A stretch of DNA of 64,000 nucleotides, from contig NZ_JALDAX010000007.1 in assembly GCF_022698145.1 (NCBI RefSeq), positions 186,001-250,000 on the forward strand, read 5' to 3'. The position numbers and the translations under genes were made by a program. Positions 35,066-43,200 of this stretch are shown piece by piece. The notes beneath the pieces are model-generated. The model saw only the letters and a program-made list of their open reading frames with translations. It was not told the DNA's origin and did not search any database. The stretch is from Streptomyces spinosisporus (GTDB taxonomy: Bacteria > Actinomycetota > Actinomycetes > Streptomycetales > Streptomycetaceae). Numbering within the stretch: position 1 is the first letter of the stretch; each line of letters opens with the position of its first letter.

Positions 35066-36269
35066 AGGCGGTCGCCGGAACCTGCTCCGCCGGTGCGGCC
35101 TGTGCCACGACCCGTCCGGTCGGCCGGGTGCGCCGGTCGAGTGCGGCGGCCAGGAAGGAGAGAAGCAGCGCCGTACCGGAGAGCAGGGCGCCGACCCAGT
35201 TCGGTGACGTGTAGCCGAGCCCGGCCGCGATGACGACGCCACCCAGCCAGGCGGCCAGTGCGTTGCCGAGGTTGAACGCCCCGATGTTCGCGGCGGACGC
35301 CAGGGTCGGCGCGGCCGAGGCCTGGTCGAGTACCCACTTCTGCAGCGGTGGCACCGTGGCGAAGCCCAGCGCTCCGATGAGCGTCAGCGTGATCGCGGCG
35401 AGCACCTTGTCGTGGGCGGTCGCCGTGAACAGCAGCAGCGCCAGGGACAGGGCGCCGAGCGCCGTGAACAGCATGGGCATCAGCGCACGGTCGGCGAACC
35501 GGCCGCCGACCAGGTTGCCCAGGAACATGCCGGCCCCGAACAGCACCAGCAGCCAGGTGACGGCGCCGGACGAGTAGCCGGCGATGTCGGTCATCATCGG
35601 CGTGATGTAGGTGATCGCCGCGAAGACACCACCGTAGCCGAGGACGGTCATCGCCATCGCGAGCCAGACCTGGACGTTGCGGAAGGCGGCGAACTCGACG
35701 CGTATGTCGGCGGACTCGGGCCTGCCCATCTCGGGCACCAGCTTGGCCACACCGAGCAGGCCGACGATGCCGAGCGAGGCGACACCGGCGAAGGTGACGC
35801 GCCAGCCGGCGGCCTGGCCGATGTAGGTGCCGAGCGGGACGCCCACGATGTTGGCGACGGTCAGGCCCGTGAACATCAGGGAGATCGCGGAGGCCTTCTT
35901 CTCGGGCGCGACCAGATTGGCCGCGACCACGGAACCGATGCCGAAGAACGCGCCGTGCGCGAGCGAGGCGACGATCCGGCCGGCGAGCATCAGGCCGAAG
36001 GTGGGGGCGAGCGCGGACAGGGTGTTGCCGAGGACGAAGAGGCCCATGAGGAACATGAGCATCTTCTTGCGGGAGACCTTGGTGCCCAGGACCGTCAGCA
36101 GGGGAGCGCCGAAGACCACGCCCAGGGCGTAGCCGGAGACGAGCCAGCCCGCGGTGGGGATGGAGACGCCGAAGTCGCCCGCGACCTCGGGCAGCACGCC
36201 CATGATCACGAATTCCGTGGTGCCGATCCCGAAGGCCCCGATGGCCAGGGCCAGGAGGGCGAGAGGCAT
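35058..36269 (-). CDS. MFS transporter, AraJ/Cmx-like sugar or drug efflux
   Basis: A 403-residue major facilitator with 12 membrane segments, of the arabinose-efflux/chloramphenicol-resistance (Cmx/CmrA) group. The start is MPLALLALAIGAFGIGTTEF, followed by VIMGVLPEVAGDFGVSIPTAGWL, with loop 2-3 as GTKVSRKKMLMFLMGLFVLG. It probably exports a small toxic molecule or sugar. A MarR gene lies upstream on the same strand but is separated by a terminator, and MarR-like boxes flank both genes, suggesting de-repression of this exporter by the MarR ligand. Confidence 0.93.
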   Translation of the reverse strand: MPLALLALAIGAFGIGTTEFVIMGVLPEVAGDFGVSIPTAGWLVSGYALGVVFGAPLLTVLGTKVSRKKMLMFLMGLFVLGNTLSALAPTFGLMLAGRIVASLAHGAFFGIGSVVAANLVAPEKKASAISLMFTGLTVANIVGVPLGTYIGQAAGWRVTFAGVASLGIVGLLGVAKLVPEMGRPESADIRVEFAAFRNVQVWLAMAMTVLGYGGVFAAITYITPMMTDIAGYSSGAVTWLLVLFGAGMFLGNLVGGRFADRALMPMLFTALGALSLALLLFTATAHDKVLAAITLTLIGALGFATVPPLQKWVLDQASAAPTLASAANIGAFNLGNALAAWLGGVVIAAGLGYTSPNWVGALLSGTALLLSFLAAALDRRTRPTGRVVAQAAPAEQVPATACH

Positions 36270-36289
36270 GGGGAGTACCTTCCAGGCGA

Positions 36290-36304
36290 TTGCGTGTAAC
36301 GCTT
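36290..36304. promoter_or_regulatory. Candidate MarR box upstream of the MFS gene
   Basis: TTGCGTGTAACGCTT, 21 bp before the MFS start, resembles TTGCGCGTACGCAA found before the MarR gene (36977-36990). A separate inverted repeat, TTGCA-N13-TGCAA, lies at 36322-36344. Assigned by mutual similarity only. Confidence 0.4.
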
Positions 36305-36398
36305 ACGAGCGTCGACAATAGTTGCAGGCGCGGGATAAATGCAAGCGCAGTGAACGTCTGAGGCGGGTATCACGTGTCTGCAATCATCTGGACATACG

Positions 36399-36439
36399 GA
36401 AGCCCCCGCCGCGAGATGCGAGATGCGAGCGGGGGCTTC
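36399..36439 (-). terminator. Terminator of the MarR gene
   Basis: GAAGCCCCCGC (36399-36409) and GCGGGGGCTTC (36429-36439) form an 11-bp perfect stem directly after the MarR stop codon. It should limit transcription from marR into the MFS gene. Confidence 0.8.
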
Positions 36440-36443
36440 GTCG

Positions 36444-36902
36444 TCAGGCGGGCACGCGGAGCGTCTCCACCGCCTTGACCAGCGGGGCGAGCTCCGGGTT
36501 CTGTGCGGCCGCGTCCAGGGCCTCGCGCAGGGCGGACTCGTTCGTCGGGCGGGCCTCCTCCAGGAGTTTCAGGCCGGCCTCGGAGACGTTGGTGTAGATG
36601 CCGCGCCGATCAGTGGGGCACAGGTACCGGCTCAGCAGCCCGCGGTCCTCCAGGCGTGTGACCAGGCGCGTGGTGGCGCTCTGGCTCAGTACGACGGCGT
36701 CGGCGACCTGCTTCATCTGCAGATGTCCGCCCTCCCCGTCGTGCTGCCGGCTCAGGACGTCCAGCAGGGAGTACTCGCGCACGCTGAGGTCGTGCTTCGT
36801 CTGCAGGGCGCGCTCGATGTGTGCCTCGATCCTGCCGTGCAGCAGCGAGAGGGCGCACCAGCCCTGGGCGAGGGCGGTGAGCGCCGGATCGGTCGCGGTC
36901 AT
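36444..36902 (-). CDS. MarR family transcriptional regulator
   Basis: A 152-residue MarR repressor. The winged helix includes LSVREYSLLDVLSRQ, MKQVADAVVLSQSATTRLVTRLEDRGLLSR and the wing CPTDRRGIYTNVSEAG (about residues 40-110). ATG 36902. The palindrome TTGCGCGTACGCAA lies about 75 bp upstream. A similar box before the adjacent MFS gene suggests that exporter is its target. Confidence 0.92.
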   Translation of the reverse strand: MTATDPALTALAQGWCALSLLHGRIEAHIERALQTKHDLSVREYSLLDVLSRQHDGEGGHLQMKQVADAVVLSQSATTRLVTRLEDRGLLSRYLCPTDRRGIYTNVSEAGLKLLEEARPTNESALREALDAAAQNPELAPLVKAVETLRVPA

Positions 36903-36976
36903 GGGCCTGGGTCCTCCGTCCCGGGTGGGTGCCCTCCAGGATAGGCCACTGGCGAAATTGTCGGCGCTGGCATGTA

Positions 36977-36990
36977 TTGCGCGTACGCAA
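36977..36990. promoter_or_regulatory. Candidate MarR operator between marR and the 2H-phosphoesterase gene
   Basis: TTGCGCGTACGCAA has inverted TTGCG/CGCAA arms around four bases, midway between the two divergent starts. It resembles the box before the MFS gene. Confidence 0.5.
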
Positions 36991-37037
36991 GCTGTGTCCG
37001 GTCGCGGCCATCGGCCTGCGGCTGATACACCCAAGGC

Positions 37038-37571
37038 ATGGCAGACGACGAATCCGCGCGCTTCGCGGCAGGGCAGTCGGCGCTGGTGGTGCCCGTGCCG
37101 GAGGCCGAACCCCGGGTACGGGACCTGCGCAACCGCTTCGACCCCGCGGCCCGGGCCGGCGTACCGGCGCACATCACCGTGGTCTTTCCCTTTCTGCACG
37201 GCTCCCTCGTCGATGCCGCGACCTGCGCCGCCCTGGACGAGATCTTCGGGCGGCACCAGTACTTCGACGTGCGGTTCGACAAGTGCGGCCGCTTTCCCGG
37301 GGTGCTCTACCTGGCCCCCGTGCCGGACGATCCTCTCCGCCGGCTCACCGACGCGGTCGTCGCACGGTGGCCCGAAGTCCGGCCCTACGGCGGCAAGTAC
37401 GAGCCCCATCCGCATCTGACGGTGGCCCAGGGGCAGGACGACACCGTCCTCGACGAGATCGAGTCCGAGCTGCAGCCCGCTCTCCCGTTCACGGCCCGCG
37501 TGCCCACGGTCGACCTCGTGGTCCACAACGGCACCGCCTGGCAGCACCGGGCGTCTTTCGCGCTCCGGTAG
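37038..37571 (+). CDS. 2H phosphoesterase / 2'-5' RNA ligase family protein
   Basis: A 177-residue protein with the two His-x-Thr motifs of 2H phosphoesterases: HITV at residues 45-48 and HPHLTV at 124-129. The domain symmetry and spacing fit the LigT/2'-5' RNA ligase superfamily, whose members hydrolyse or form 2'-5' or cyclic phosphodiesters. Its nucleic-acid or nucleotide substrate is unknown. It is divergent from the MarR gene with a MarR-like palindrome between them. The stop codon begins an 11-bp repeated element. Confidence 0.85.
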   Translation: MADDESARFAAGQSALVVPVPEAEPRVRDLRNRFDPAARAGVPAHITVVFPFLHGSLVDAATCAALDEIFGRHQYFDVRFDKCGRFPGVLYLAPVPDDPLRRLTDAVVARWPEVRPYGGKYEPHPHLTVAQGQDDTVLDEIESELQPALPFTARVPTVDLVVHNGTAWQHRASFALR

Positions 37572-37595
37572 CCGGTCAGCCGCATAGCCGGTCAG
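37569..37595. repeat. 11-bp direct repeat starting at the stop codon
   Basis: TAGCCGGTCAG occurs at 37569-37579 and again at 37585-37595. The first three bases of the first copy are the TAG stop of the 2H-phosphoesterase gene. Confidence 0.8.
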
Positions 37596-37624
37596 TCGGT
37601 CCCCGAAAGGGCGCTGCATACGAC

Positions 37625-37677
37625 GCTTGACTTCGAGAGCGGGTGCTTGACTTCGAGAGCGCTCGAAGACCTAGCGT
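37625..37677 (+). promoter_or_regulatory. MerR-type promoter with duplicated -35/operator half
   Basis: TTGACT (37647-37652) and TAGCGT (37672-37677) are separated by exactly 19 bp, the over-long spacer typical of MerR-activated promoters. The spacer region holds CTTCGAG-AGCG-CTCGAAG (37651-37668), a 7-bp-arm inverted repeat. The 17-bp GCTTGACTTCGAGAGCG is also present 20 bp upstream (37625-37641), an exact duplicate of the -35 and left arm. It drives the F420 oxidoreductase gene. No MerR gene is in the window. Confidence 0.75.
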
Positions 37678-37716
37678 CGGCCACGACCGAAAGGGTCCGC
37701 GCGAACGGAGAACGGC

Positions 37717-38598
37717 ATGCGGGTGGGCGTACACATCAACCGGTTCGACCACAGCGGCGGCGGACCCGCCCTCGGCGCCGAGCTCGCCGCTGCGGGCGCG
37801 GCGGCCGAAGCGGCGGGGGTCAGCTGGCTGTCGGTCATGGACCACTACTTCCAGATGGAGTCCAACGGCGGCGCCGAGGCGCCGATGCTGGAGGCCTACA
37901 CGACCCTCGGCTATCTCGCGGGCCACACCTCCACCGTCCGGCTGGGCGCACTCGTCACCGGCGTGACCTACCGGCACCCGGGACTCCTCGCCAAGATCGC
38001 CACCTCGCTCGACGTCCTGTCCGGCGGCCGCGCCACCCTCGGCATCGGCGCCGCCTGGTACGACCGCGAGCACGAGGGGCTCGGCGTGCCCTACCCGCCG
38101 CTCGCCGAGCGCTTCGAGCGACTGGAGGAGACGCTGCGGATCTGTCTGCAGATGTGGGACCCGCAGGCGAACGGCCCGTTCGAGGGCAAGCACTACCGGC
38201 TCGCCGAGACGCTGTGCGTCCCGGCGCCGGTCAGCGACCCCCACCCCGAGATCATGATCGGCGGGGGAGGGGAGAAGAAGACGCTCCGCCTGGTCGCCCA
38301 GTACGCGGACGCCTGCAATCTGATTCCCTCCTCCGCCGACGAGGCCGGGCACAAGCTGGATGTGCTGCGCCGGCACTGCGACGACCTGGGGCGTGACTAC
38401 GACCGCATCCGCAAGACGATCGCCTACACGGGCCGGGCCGCCACCGATGGCGACCTCGACGCCTTCATGCGGGACATCGCCGGCTACGCCGGGCTGGGCA
38501 TCGACACGGTGATCCTCTCCCCGCGCTTGAGTGAGCCCGCGGCGTGGATCGAGAGTTTCGCGGCCCCGGTCGTTCAGCGCCTGGCCCAGTCGGACTGA
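37717..38598 (+). CDS. LLM-class F420-dependent oxidoreductase
   Basis: A 293-residue luciferase-like TIM-barrel flavin/F420 oxidoreductase: MRVGVHINRFDHSGGG, WLSVMDHYFQM, VRLGALVTGVTYRHPGLLAK, LSGGRATLGIGAAWYDREHEGLG and PEIMIGGGGEKKTL, all family signatures. It probably uses reduced F420 as hydride donor. It lies behind a MerR-type promoter with a 19-bp spacer, so it may be induced by a toxic or redox-active compound. Its last 25 bp overlap a small convergent gene. Confidence 0.92.
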   Translation: MRVGVHINRFDHSGGGPALGAELAAAGAAAEAAGVSWLSVMDHYFQMESNGGAEAPMLEAYTTLGYLAGHTSTVRLGALVTGVTYRHPGLLAKIATSLDVLSGGRATLGIGAAWYDREHEGLGVPYPPLAERFERLEETLRICLQMWDPQANGPFEGKHYRLAETLCVPAPVSDPHPEIMIGGGGEKKTLRLVAQYADACNLIPSSADEAGHKLDVLRRHCDDLGRDYDRIRKTIAYTGRAATDGDLDAFMRDIAGYAGLGIDTVILSPRLSEPAAWIESFAAPVVQRLAQSD

Positions 38599-38792
38599 GG
38601 CTCGGCGGGGCGGCTGCGGGAGATGATGCGCATTCCGCAGCCGTCCTCCACGCGGACCTGCAGCGAGCCGCATCCGCACCGGGTCCACACGGTGCTCCCG
38701 GAAGCGGTGCCGTGCCGCGACACGACCCGGAACGGCTCGGCGCTGTCCGGCCAGCCGCAGTGCGGGCAGCGGGCGCCGGTCGTGCTGATCAT
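38574..38792 (-). CDS. Small zinc-ribbon-like protein
   Basis: A 72-residue protein with CPHCG near residue 8 and CGCG plus a later Cys near residues 39-52, consistent with a treble-clef or ribbon Zn site. The ATG at 38792 has a clear AGGAG 5 bp upstream, which supports a real gene. It overlaps the 3' end of the F420 oxidoreductase by 25 bp in convergent orientation. The function is unknown; similar tiny Cys proteins are common in Streptomyces. Confidence 0.7.
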   Translation of the reverse strand: MISTTGARCPHCGWPDSAEPFRVVSRHGTASGSTVWTRCGCGSLQVRVEDGCGMRIISRSRPAEPQSDWARR

Positions 38793-38906
38793 GGCAACTC
38801 CTCGTACGTGCTGACTGGTTGGCCGTCGCGACACATCAAGGGTGCAGCCGTACGTTCGTTCACGTCCAGGTTGACTTTATGGACTCCACCTTGAAGCCTG
38901 GACTTC

Positions 38907-39806
38907 ATGATTGACCTGCGCCGACTGCATGTCCTCAGGGCGGTGGCCCACTACGGCACGGTCACCGCGGCCGCCAACGCGCTGCATTTCACCACGTCGG
39001 CGGCCTCCCAGCAGATCCGCCAGCTCGCCCGCGACCTCGACGTCGACCTCCTCGAACCGCAGGGCCGCGGGGTACGGCTCACCCCGGCCGCCGAGAGTCT
39101 GCTCGCGCACGCGGACGCCATCCAGGCCCGCTGGGAGCAGGCCGAGCTGGACCTGCGCTCCGAACACGCGCCCGCCGGCCCGCTCAGGGTGAGCGGGCCC
39201 GCCACGGCCGTGTCGGTCCTGCTGGCCCCGGTGGCGGCACGGCTGCAGCAGCGGTACGCCCGGCTGTCCGTCCGTATCCAGGAGGTCACCGGGACCGAGA
39301 GCTTCGACCTGCTCTTCGAGGGGGAGACCGACCTGTCCGTCGTCGAGGCCAGCCCGCACAACCCGCCGCTCGGTGACGCCCGCTTCGACCAGCAGCCGCT
39401 CCTGGATGACCCGTTCGACCTCGTCGTCCACGAGGACCACGCGCTGGCCGGACGCGAGCTGATCGGTCTGTCCGACGCGGCGCACGAGAACTGGATCGCG
39501 CCGATCGCCGACCCCTGCCGTACGCATGTGATGTCGGCGTGCGGCGAGGCCGGCTTCAGCCCCGGCATCGTCCATCACGCCCTGGACTGGAACGTCACCG
39601 CCCACCTGGTGGCCAACCGTCTCGGCATCGCGCTGATCCCACGGCTGGCCCAGCTGACCCCGCACCTGCCGATCACCCGGGTCCGCTGCACCGGCAACCC
39701 GCACCGCAAACTCCTCACCTGCACCCGCCGGGGCGGCCGGGAGCGGCCGGCGGTCGCCGCTGCGCTGGACGAACTCCGGGAGTTGGTGCCTACGGCGGTG
39801 GCGTGA
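38907..39806 (+). CDS. LysR family transcriptional regulator
   Basis: A 299-residue LTTR with an HTH at residues 3-60 (LRRLHVLRAVAHYGTVTAAANALHFTTSAASQQIRQLARDL), then VRLTPAAESLLAHAD and an effector domain (VSGPATAVSVLLAPVAARL; EGETDLSVVEASPHNPPLGD). A GTCCAGG/CCTGGAC inverted pair (38864-38870, 38897-38903) and TTGACTT precede the start and may be its autoregulatory region. No ribosome binding site is visible before ATG 38907. Its neighbours do not point to a clear target. Confidence 0.9.
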   Translation: MIDLRRLHVLRAVAHYGTVTAAANALHFTTSAASQQIRQLARDLDVDLLEPQGRGVRLTPAAESLLAHADAIQARWEQAELDLRSEHAPAGPLRVSGPATAVSVLLAPVAARLQQRYARLSVRIQEVTGTESFDLLFEGETDLSVVEASPHNPPLGDARFDQQPLLDDPFDLVVHEDHALAGRELIGLSDAAHENWIAPIADPCRTHVMSACGEAGFSPGIVHHALDWNVTAHLVANRLGIALIPRLAQLTPHLPITRVRCTGNPHRKLLTCTRRGGRERPAVAAALDELRELVPTAVA

Positions 39807-39894
39807 GTCGTGGGGCGTGAGTCGTGGGCCGTGGGCCGTGAGTCGGGAGCCGTAAGCCGTGGGTGCCGTGGGCCATGAGCTGTGGGCCGTGAGC
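39802..39894. repeat. Heptanucleotide tandem array starting at a LysR stop codon
   Basis: About 13 copies of a 7-bp unit with consensus CGTGRGY run from 39802: CGTGAGT, CGTGGGG, CGTGAGT, CGTGGGC, CGTGGGC, CGTGAGT, and degenerate copies after that. The LysR stop TGA (39804-39806) lies in the first unit. A strong hairpin terminator follows. Confidence 0.9.
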
Positions 39895-39924
39895 CGTCGT
39901 TCAGGGCCGGGAGCTTGGCGGCGC

Positions 39925-39960
39925 GAAGGGGGCCGGAGCCCAGTGGCTCCGGCCCCCTTC
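39925..39960. terminator. Strong bidirectional terminator hairpin
   Basis: A 16-bp perfect stem (GAAGGGGGCCGGAGCC, 39925-39940, with its complement 39945-39960) and a 4-nt loop, between the convergent LysR and FMN reductase genes. Confidence 0.85.
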
Positions 39961-39985
39961 GGACTTCGGACCTGCGCGGTCCGGA

Positions 39986-40549
39986 TCAGGCGGCGACCGC
40001 CTCATCCGCATGGCCGTGCAGACGGGCGACGACCTCGGTCAGCTGCGCGGCGACCTCGGCGTCGTCGGCCGGGTGGGTCTCGGCGAAGCGGGTCACCGAG
40101 CCGGGGATGGAGAGCTTGACGTCCTCGAGCACCTTGCCGCCGGCGATGCCCACGGCCTTGCGGGTCTCGTCCTGCGCCCACACGCCGCCGTACTGGCCGA
40201 ACGCGGTGCCGACCACGGCGACCGGCTTGCCGCCGAAGGCGCCGGAGCCGTAGGGGCGGGACAGCCAGTCGATGGCGTTCTTGAGGACGGCCGGGATGGT
40301 GCCGTTGTACTCGGGGGAGAAGAGCAGGAAGGCGTCGGCGGACTGCGCGGCCTCGCGGAGCTTGGCGGCGGGGGCCGGGACGTTGCCCTCGACGTCGATG
40401 TCCTCGTTGTAGAACGGGATCTCGGCCAGACCCTCGAAGATCTCGACGTCCGCGCCCTCGGGCGCGAACCTGGCGGCCGCCTCGGCGAGCTGGCGGTTGT
40501 GGGAACCGGCGCGAAGGCTGCCGACGAGCGCGAGGATGCGGACAGACAT
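39986..40549 (-). CDS. NADPH-dependent FMN reductase family protein
   Basis: A 187-residue flavodoxin-like NAD(P)H:FMN/quinone reductase. The phosphate-binding GSLRAGSHNRQLA is at residues 10-22, FSPEYNGTIPAVLKNAIDWLSRP is the flavin ring-binding signature, and VVGTAFGQYGGVWAQ follows. It reduces FMN or quinones and azo compounds and may protect against quinone stress. It is divergent from a TetR regulator with two matching palindromes between them, so induction by an electrophile or quinone ligand is likely. Confidence 0.93.
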   Translation of the reverse strand: MSVRILALVGSLRAGSHNRQLAEAAARFAPEGADVEIFEGLAEIPFYNEDIDVEGNVPAPAAKLREAAQSADAFLLFSPEYNGTIPAVLKNAIDWLSRPYGSGAFGGKPVAVVGTAFGQYGGVWAQDETRKAVGIAGGKVLEDVKLSIPGSVTRFAETHPADDAEVAAQLTEVVARLHGHADEAVAA

Positions 40550-40590
40550 GGGGACTCCAAATGAGGGGGGTGAAACACTGCCGTTACGAT

Positions 40591-40645
40591 CCGGACCGAG
40601 GTCCGGTTATTTGTTGTAGCACCATAACCGGACCACGGTCCAGTT
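40591..40645. promoter_or_regulatory. Two TetR-type operators in a divergent promoter
   Basis: CCGGACC-GA-GGTCCGG (40591-40606) is a 7-bp-arm perfect inverted repeat. AACCGGACC-AC-GGTCCAGTT (40626-40645) is a second copy with one mismatched pair. They lie between the FMN reductase and TetR starts and share the core CCGGACC-N2-GGTCC. Confidence 0.8.
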
Positions 40646-40672
40646 TTGTTCCCCATGCTTTACGCTGTCTTC

Positions 40673-41335
40673 ATGTCCGCCACCCTTCCGCCCTTTCCGA
40701 GGCCTCAAGAGCCCGTCGGCGAGCCCGAGTTGTTGCAGCTCAGCGGTGCCGACGACGAGCCCTGCCTGCGGGCGGACGCCGCGCGCAACCGGGCCAGGCT
40801 GCTGGAGGCCGCCGCCCGGTTGATCGCCGAGCACGGTGTGGCGGCGGTCACCATGGACGGGGTGGCGGCTGCCGCCAATGTGGGCAAGGGCACGGTCTTC
40901 CGGCGCTTCGGCGACCGCACCGGGCTGCTGATGGCGCTCCTCGACCACTCGGCGCGCAAGCTGCAGGCGGACTTCATCGGCGGGCCGCCGCCACTGGGCC
41001 CGGGTGCGCCGCCGCTGGAGCGGCTGCGGGCGTTCGGCGTGGCGATGCTCTACCGCACGGCCGAACAGCTGGACCTGCAGCTTGCCGCCCAGCCCGAGCC
41101 GTCGCGCCGCTACATCCACCCGTCGGCCGGCGCCCTCACCATGCACGTCACGATGCTGCTACGCCAACTCACCCCGACCGCCGACTGCGACCTGCTGGCC
41201 CAGTCCCTCATGGGCTACCTCGACCCCGCCCTGATCCACCACCTGACCAGACAGCGCGAGATGCCCATGGAACGACTGGAGGAGGGCTGGATCGACCTGG
41301 TCGCGCGGGTGACGGGTACGGCTGCGCCGGGCTGA
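40673..41335 (+). CDS. TetR family transcriptional regulator
   Basis: A 220-residue TetR/AcrR repressor. The HTH is RARLLEAAARLIAEHGVAAVTMDGVAAAANVGKGTVFRRFGDRTGLL (about residues 40-85), preceded by an N-terminal extension rich in Pro. The C-terminal ligand domain is helical. ATG 40673 (MSATLPPFP) is chosen; upstream in-frame starts at 40646 and 40655 would abut the operator. It is divergent from the FMN reductase, its likely target, and two CCGGACC-type palindromes lie between. Confidence 0.9.
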   Translation: MSATLPPFPRPQEPVGEPELLQLSGADDEPCLRADAARNRARLLEAAARLIAEHGVAAVTMDGVAAAANVGKGTVFRRFGDRTGLLMALLDHSARKLQADFIGGPPPLGPGAPPLERLRAFGVAMLYRTAEQLDLQLAAQPEPSRRYIHPSAGALTMHVTMLLRQLTPTADCDLLAQSLMGYLDPALIHHLTRQREMPMERLEEGWIDLVARVTGTAAPG

Positions 41336-41349
41336 GGTGCGGGGCCGGC

Positions 41350-42483
41350 TCAGGCGTGCCCCGCGAACATGTCCAGCAACCCCTGTGGGGCATCAGCTCG
41401 GAACAGCATGGCGCCGCTGGCTGCCGACTCGCGGGCGGAGAGTTCGCTGCGTCGGAACATCTCCTCCTCGTAGGCCGTGAGGGCCGCCTCCGTGTCTCCC
41501 GGGTGTGCGGCCAGGGCGAGGCCCAGTTCGGCGCCGTCGAGCAACGCGAGATTGGCGCCCTCGCCTGCGAAGGGTGACATCAGGTGGGCGGCGTCGCCGA
41601 GCAGGGTCACGCCCGGTACCCGCGGCCAGCGGTGCCCCGCGGGCAGGGCGTGGATGCGTCGCGGCACCAGGGGGCCGTCGGCGTCCGCGATCAGGGCTCG
41701 TAGGCTCTTGTCCCAGTCGGCGAAGTGCTCGAGGACCTGCGCCCGGGCCGCCTCGTCGTCGCCGAAGTCGATGCCGTCGAGCCAGTCCTCGGAAGCCTCC
41801 ACGGCGGCGTAGACATGCAGGCTCCCGTCGGTCTCGCGGTGTGCGAGGAAGCCGCGGCCCGCGCCGAGCGCGAACAGCATGCCGCCGCCGACCACCTCGG
41901 CGCTCACCGGGTGCCGCAGGTCCGCGTCCTTGAGGTCCGCCTCGACGAACGAGACGCCGGTGTAGGCGGGTTGGGCGTCGGAGAGCAGCGGGCGGATCCG
42001 GGACCAGGCGCCGTCGGCGCCCACCAGGAGGTCGGTGGTGAAAGCAGTGCCGTCGGCCGGCGTCACCTCGTGGCGGCCGTCGCCGAGGGGGCGGACGCCG
42101 GTGACCTTGGCGCCCCAGCGCACGGCGCCCTCGGGCAGTGAGTCCAGCAGCAGATCGCGCAGGTCGCCGCGGTCTGTCTCGGGGCGTTCGCCCCGGTCTC
42201 CGTCGGACTGTTCCAGGCGGACCACGGCGTCCTTGTCCAGCACCCGGGTGGCCTCACCGCCGGGATGCACAAGGGCGCGGAATTCCTCCAACAGACCTGC
42301 GGCGCGCAGCGCCACCTGCCCGGAGTCGTGATGGATGTCGAGCATGCCGCCCTGCGTGCGGGCGGCGGGGGAGGCGTCCAGGTCGTAGAGGGCGGCCTCG
42401 ATGCCGTGCACATGCAGCACACGGGCGAGAGCGAGGCCGCCGAGACCGGCGCCGACGATGGTGATGGGGTGATGCGTCGTCAT
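41350..42483 (-). CDS. FAD-dependent monooxygenase, TetX-like
   Basis: A 377-residue class A flavoprotein monooxygenase. The FAD-binding Gly motif is VGAGLGGLALARVLHVHG (residues 10-27), then TQGGMLDIHHDSGQVALRAAGL, close in pattern to tetracycline-inactivating TetX, and GDAAHLMSPFAGEGANLAL near residue 295. TetX and related enzymes hydroxylate tetracyclines or other aromatics using NADPH and O2; this protein could instead act on another phenolic compound. It lies 30 bp downstream of a TetR gene in one operon behind a triple operator, a typical arrangement for an inducible self-protection or detoxification enzyme. Confidence 0.88.
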   Translation of the reverse strand: MTTHHPITIVGAGLGGLALARVLHVHGIEAALYDLDASPAARTQGGMLDIHHDSGQVALRAAGLLEEFRALVHPGGEATRVLDKDAVVRLEQSDGDRGERPETDRGDLRDLLLDSLPEGAVRWGAKVTGVRPLGDGRHEVTPADGTAFTTDLLVGADGAWSRIRPLLSDAQPAYTGVSFVEADLKDADLRHPVSAEVVGGGMLFALGAGRGFLAHRETDGSLHVYAAVEASEDWLDGIDFGDDEAARAQVLEHFADWDKSLRALIADADGPLVPRRIHALPAGHRWPRVPGVTLLGDAAHLMSPFAGEGANLALLDGAELGLALAAHPGDTEAALTAYEEEMFRRSELSARESAASGAMLFRADAPQGLLDMFAGHA

Positions 42484-42513
42484 GTCGTACTCCTTGCCAT
42501 GTCGTTCCGAGGG

Positions 42514-43188
42514 TCAGTCGGGCGCGGGGGCGTGCTCGATGCCGGCGATGAGCGTCCGCAGCCCCCAGGACAGGCGCTCGTGCGGCGCTCCCGACAGCAG
42601 TGCGCTGCCGAGCGCGGCGATGTGCGGATGGGTGCGCTCGGAGGCGTCGCGCACCACACGGCGCAGGGCGTCCCAGTCCTCCTCGGACGCCTCGTCCGCG
42701 CTGTGCTCGGCGGCCGTCGCGGTGGCGTGCTGCAGCAGCAGGTCCACGCCCCACGCGGCCTGCGCGGGCGGCACACCGCCCTCGTCGAGCAGACCCAGCA
42801 ACGTCTCGATCAGAGCGAGGTAGTTGGGTCCGCTCGGCCGCGCCGTCAGCGCGGAGCGTGCCAGGCTCGGGTGCTCGAAGAGCATCGTGGTGTACGCGGT
42901 CAGCACCTGCTCCAGACGCTCCCGCCACGACCCCTCGGCCGGCGCGGGACCGACGGTGCCCAGCAGTTCGTCCAACACCGCGGCATGCAGCTCCGCGGTG
43001 TTGCGGACGTACACGTACAGCGAGGCCGGGCCGGTGTCGAGCTCCTGCGCCAGCCGCCGCATGGTCACCTTCCGCAGGCCTTCGGCGCGCAGCACCGCGA
43101 CCGCGGCGGCGACGATGCCCTCCCTGGTCAGGGCGGGCTTGGCGGGCCGCTCACGGCGGCTGCGCGGGGTATCGGGTCGGTCCGTCAT
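42514..43188 (-). CDS. TetR family regulator (tetracycline-repressor-like C-terminal domain)
   Basis: A 224-residue repressor with HTH LTREGIVAAAVAVLRAEGLRKVTMRRLAQELDTGPASLYVYV (residues 20-60), the arrangement of the TetR_C_1 group. It is followed on the same strand by the TetX-like monooxygenase. Three adjacent 14-bp palindromic sites start 13 bp upstream of its start codon, so it very probably represses its own operon. The GGAGG before ATG 43188 is only 1 bp away, which is unusually close. Confidence 0.9.
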   Translation of the reverse strand: MTDRPDTPRSRRERPAKPALTREGIVAAAVAVLRAEGLRKVTMRRLAQELDTGPASLYVYVRNTAELHAAVLDELLGTVGPAPAEGSWRERLEQVLTAYTTMLFEHPSLARSALTARPSGPNYLALIETLLGLLDEGGVPPAQAAWGVDLLLQHATATAAEHSADEASEEDWDALRRVVRDASERTHPHIAALGSALLSGAPHERLSWGLRTLIAGIEHAPAPD

Positions 43189-43200
43189 GCCTCCACGGTA

